Source: Lachnospiraceae bacterium
GTDB lineage: Bacteria > Bacillota > Clostridia > Lachnospirales > Lachnospiraceae
DNA length: 7,122 bases
Direction of reading: 5' to 3'
Assembly (NCBI GenBank): GCA_900770535.1
Contig: CAAHDV010000127.1
Span: forward strand, 1 to 7,122
Position numbers and translations under genes: made by a program. Below, piece after piece: positions 5,012-7,122 of this stretch. Position 1 is the stretch's first letter, and each line of letters opens with the position of its first letter. The notes below the pieces were generated by a model. That model worked only from the letters and a program-made list of their open reading frames with translations, was not told where the DNA came from and searched no databases.

Positions 5012-7122
5012 GCCAGTTATCTCCGGTGTGGGCTTCTACCTCCAGGGATACTTTTAAGGCTGCCGCATGCTTCATGCGGTCTGTAAGAATCTGTACCACC
5101 TGCTCTGCCTCGTCCCGGTGGGTCTCCACCAGAAGCTCATCGTGAACCTGTAACACAATGCGGGAGCGCAGGTGTTTCTCTCTCAGTTCCCGGTCCACCG
5201 CGATCATGGCCAGCTTCATGATGTCTGCTGCCGTTCCCTGAATCGGGGAGTTCATGGCCACACGCTCGCCAAAGGAGCGTTGCATGAAGTTGCCGGATTT
5301 CAGTTCCGGAATGGGGCGTTTGCGTCCGTACATGGTGGTGACATAGCCCTGCTCTTTTCCAAGCTTTACCTGCTCATCCAGAAACTGCTTGACACCCGGA
5401 TAGGTCTCAAAATATTTGTTAATATACTCCAGTGCCTCCTTCCGGCTGATGCTTAAATCCTCGCTCAGTCCAAAGGCGCTGATGCCATAGACAATGCCGA
5501 AGTTGACCGCCTTGGCGTTGCGGCGCTGCAGCGGCGTTACCTCTGCAAGCGGTGTGTGGAACACCTCGGAAGCCGTGATGGCATGAATATCCTGGGCATC
5601 CCGGTAGGCGTTTATCAGACGTTCATCGCCGGACATATGGGCCAGGATACGAAGCTCAATCTGGGAATAGTCCGCGTCCACAAACACATAACCATCCTCC
5701 GGCACAAAGACCTTGCGGATAGCCCGGCCAAGTTCCATGCGCACCGGAATATTCTGCAGGTTCGGCTCCGTACTGCTGATGCGGCCCGTGGCCGTGATGG
5801 TCTGGTTGAACTTTCCGTGGATCCGTCCGTCCTCTCTTATAAATCCGGCAAGCCCCTGGGCATAGGTGGAATTTAATTTGGTCAGCTGACGGTACTCCAG
5901 AATCTTCTGAACCACCGGATACTCCGATGCCAGCTTCTCCAGCACATCCGCCGCCGTGGAATAACCGGTCTTGGTCTTCTTTCCATGAGGCAGCTGCATC
6001 CGTTCAAAGAGGATTTCTCCCAGCTGTTTTGGCGAATTGATGTTAAACTTCTCTCCAGCCAGCTCGTAAATCTCCTGCTCCAGCGTAGCAATCTTTCCTT
6101 CCAGCTGCTCTCCGTAAAGCTTTAACTGTTCCTTATCCACCCGGACGCCGGCCTGTTCCATGTGATACAGGCTGTAGATCAGCGGCATCTCCATCTCGCG
6201 GTAAAGCTTCAGCATGCCTTCCTTTTCCAGCCGTTCTTTTAATACGCCTGCTGCCTTGTAGGCCACATAGGCCATGTAACAGCCGCAGGTCACAGCTTCC
6301 GGAAGCTCCTCCTCCAGTGCCTTCGCAAGGCTCTGTTTTCCAAGTAAATCCGTTTTGGACGGCACGGTCATGCCAAGGTAATCCCTTGCGAGATCATCGT
6401 ACTCGTAGGTATCTTTTAATGGATTGAGCAGATATCCGGCCACGCCCATATCCACCACTGCGCTGCCGTAATCCAGATTCAGATACGGAAGCTGGGATTT
6501 TAAATCCAGCACAGCCACCAGCCCCAGTGCCGGATCACGCTTTGCGATCAGTTCTTCCAGATGATCGCAGAGATAGTTTCCGGTCAGAAACCCGGCTGCC
6601 GGGATGGTGTAGATTTCTTCCTCACCAATGCAGATAGCAAGACCCGCCACCTGATTTTCAGCCAGAATCAGCTGACAGCCCACCTGTTTTGCGCCTTTCG
6701 CCTTCTCAAAAATCTGCTCTGCTCCAGACAGATCCTCCACGCTCCAGAAATGCTCCTCCACCGAGTTTCCACCCATATCCTGCACATCAAAACGGGCCAG
6801 AATGGATTTAAATTCCAGACGCTTCATGTACTGGTAAGCTTCCGGGGTATAGAGATTTTCAATCTTCGCATCTTCATATGCAAAGGGGATCGGACAGGTA
6901 ATGCAGATCTGAGCCAGTTCCTTGCTCATGACCGCCATGTCGTAATGCTCCTCCAGTGCCTTCTTTGCCCGCGGCGGCTTCACCTCTTCCAGGTGCGCGT
7001 AGGCATTCTCGATGCTTCCATAGGCCACGATCAGGTTTGTGGCCGTCTTTTCTCCAATGGAAGGAACGCCTGGAATGTTATCGGAAGTATCGCCCATCAG
7101 CGCTTTCACATCGATAAATTCC
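4998..7122 (-). CDS. polA: DNA polymerase I (partial, 5' end beyond the window)
   Basis: DNA polymerase I fills gaps and removes RNA primers in replication and repair. The 707 visible residues begin inside the 5'-nuclease domain; roughly 180 N-terminal residues lie off the right edge. Counting from the first full codon: GDTSDN (10-15) and the helix-hairpin-helix GVPSIGEKTA (18-27) end the 5'-nuclease; a 3'-5' exonuclease-like domain follows (about 120-290) but its catalytic acidic residues look replaced; then the polymerase domain with TGRISSTEPNLQNIP (445-459), motif A DYSQIELR (D484), motif B R533 to Y545 with K537 and F541, QGTAAD (628-633) and motif C VHDE (659-662). The polymerase active site is complete. 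An in-frame GTG at 7109 is not the start, because the reading frame stays open to the window edge with conserved sequence. The gene ends in TAA at 4998-5000. Confidence 0.97.
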   Translation of the reverse strand, partial: EFIDVKALMGDTSDNIPGVPSIGEKTATNLIVAYGSIENAYAHLEEVKPPRAKKALEEHYDMAVMSKELAQICITCPIPFAYEDAKIENLYTPEAYQYMKRLEFKSILARFDVQDMGGNSVEEHFWSVEDLSGAEQIFEKAKGAKQVGCQLILAENQVAGLAICIGEEEIYTIPAAGFLTGNYLCDHLEELIAKRDPALGLVAVLDLKSQLPYLNLDYGSAVVDMGVAGYLLNPLKDTYEYDDLARDYLGMTVPSKTDLLGKQSLAKALEEELPEAVTCGCYMAYVAYKAAGVLKERLEKEGMLKLYREMEMPLIYSLYHMEQAGVRVDKEQLKLYGEQLEGKIATLEQEIYELAGEKFNINSPKQLGEILFERMQLPHGKKTKTGYSTAADVLEKLASEYPVVQKILEYRQLTKLNSTYAQGLAGFIREDGRIHGKFNQTITATGRISSTEPNLQNIPVRMELGRAIRKVFVPEDGYVFVDADYSQIELRILAHMSGDERLINAYRDAQDIHAITASEVFHTPLAEVTPLQRRNAKAVNFGIVYGISAFGLSEDLSISRKEALEYINKYFETYPGVKQFLDEQVKLGKEQGYVTTMYGRKRPIPELKSGNFMQRSFGERVAMNSPIQGTAADIMKLAMIAVDRELREKHLRSRIVLQVHDELLVETHRDEAEQVVQILTDRMKHAAALKVSLEVEAHTGDNWLDAK

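Noticed and set aside
5063..5079. Perfect 7-pair hairpin (CCGCATG/CATGCGG) in the 3' part of polA
   Set aside because: It is coding sequence about 60 bases before the stop codon, with no following T tract, so it is not a terminator.
6294..6307. Perfect 14-base palindrome AGCTTCCGGAAGCT
   Set aside because: It lies within polA coding sequence with nothing else around it; a single palindrome of this size is weak evidence for an operator.

Overview
The window reads as ordinary chromosomal housekeeping DNA from a low-to-mid GC Firmicute. The order polA, SseB-like gene, coaE, MBL-fold gene and the look of the proteins (a PolI with a degenerate proofreading domain, an adjacent ACT/PFL pair, AGGAGG-type ribosome sites) point to class Clostridia, most likely Lachnospiraceae. 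This placement is from memory of the families, not from a search. All seven protein genes lie on the minus strand, so transcription runs from right to left.

From the right edge the minus strand carries: polA (DNA polymerase I, 5' end outside the window); a 96-base gap with a good sigma-A-type promoter and a repeat-rich leader; a small SseB-family protein; coaE (dephospho-CoA kinase) 1 base downstream; a WalJ/YycJ-like metallo-beta-lactamase-fold protein 13 bases downstream; a 90-residue ACT-domain protein; a PFL-family (UPF0210/DUF711) protein; and a class I SAM-dependent methyltransferase of the METTL25/RRNAD1-like type. Gaps from the SseB-like gene onward are 1, 13, 36, 30 and 21 bases with no visible terminator, so these six genes could be one transcript started at the promoter overlapping the polA stop codon.

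The left edge (1-102) is not host DNA. On the plus strand it is the 3' end of a group II intron: domain V, and a domain VI hairpin with a bulged branch-point adenosine 7 bases from a predicted 3' splice boundary. The intron lies antisense to the methyltransferase gene and has entered its extreme 3' end, so the last two sense codons and the stop codon of that gene are intron sequence.

Functionally the genes cover DNA repair and replication (polA), coenzyme A synthesis (coaE), a likely nuclease or hydrolase (MBL), a conserved pair of unknown role (ACT plus PFL) and a probable RNA or protein methyltransferase. I see no defence island, CRISPR array, tRNA or rRNA, and no gap over 300 bases without a gene. 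The most notable items are the intron junction and the uncharacterised ACT/PFL pair; I do not see a convincing undescribed system.
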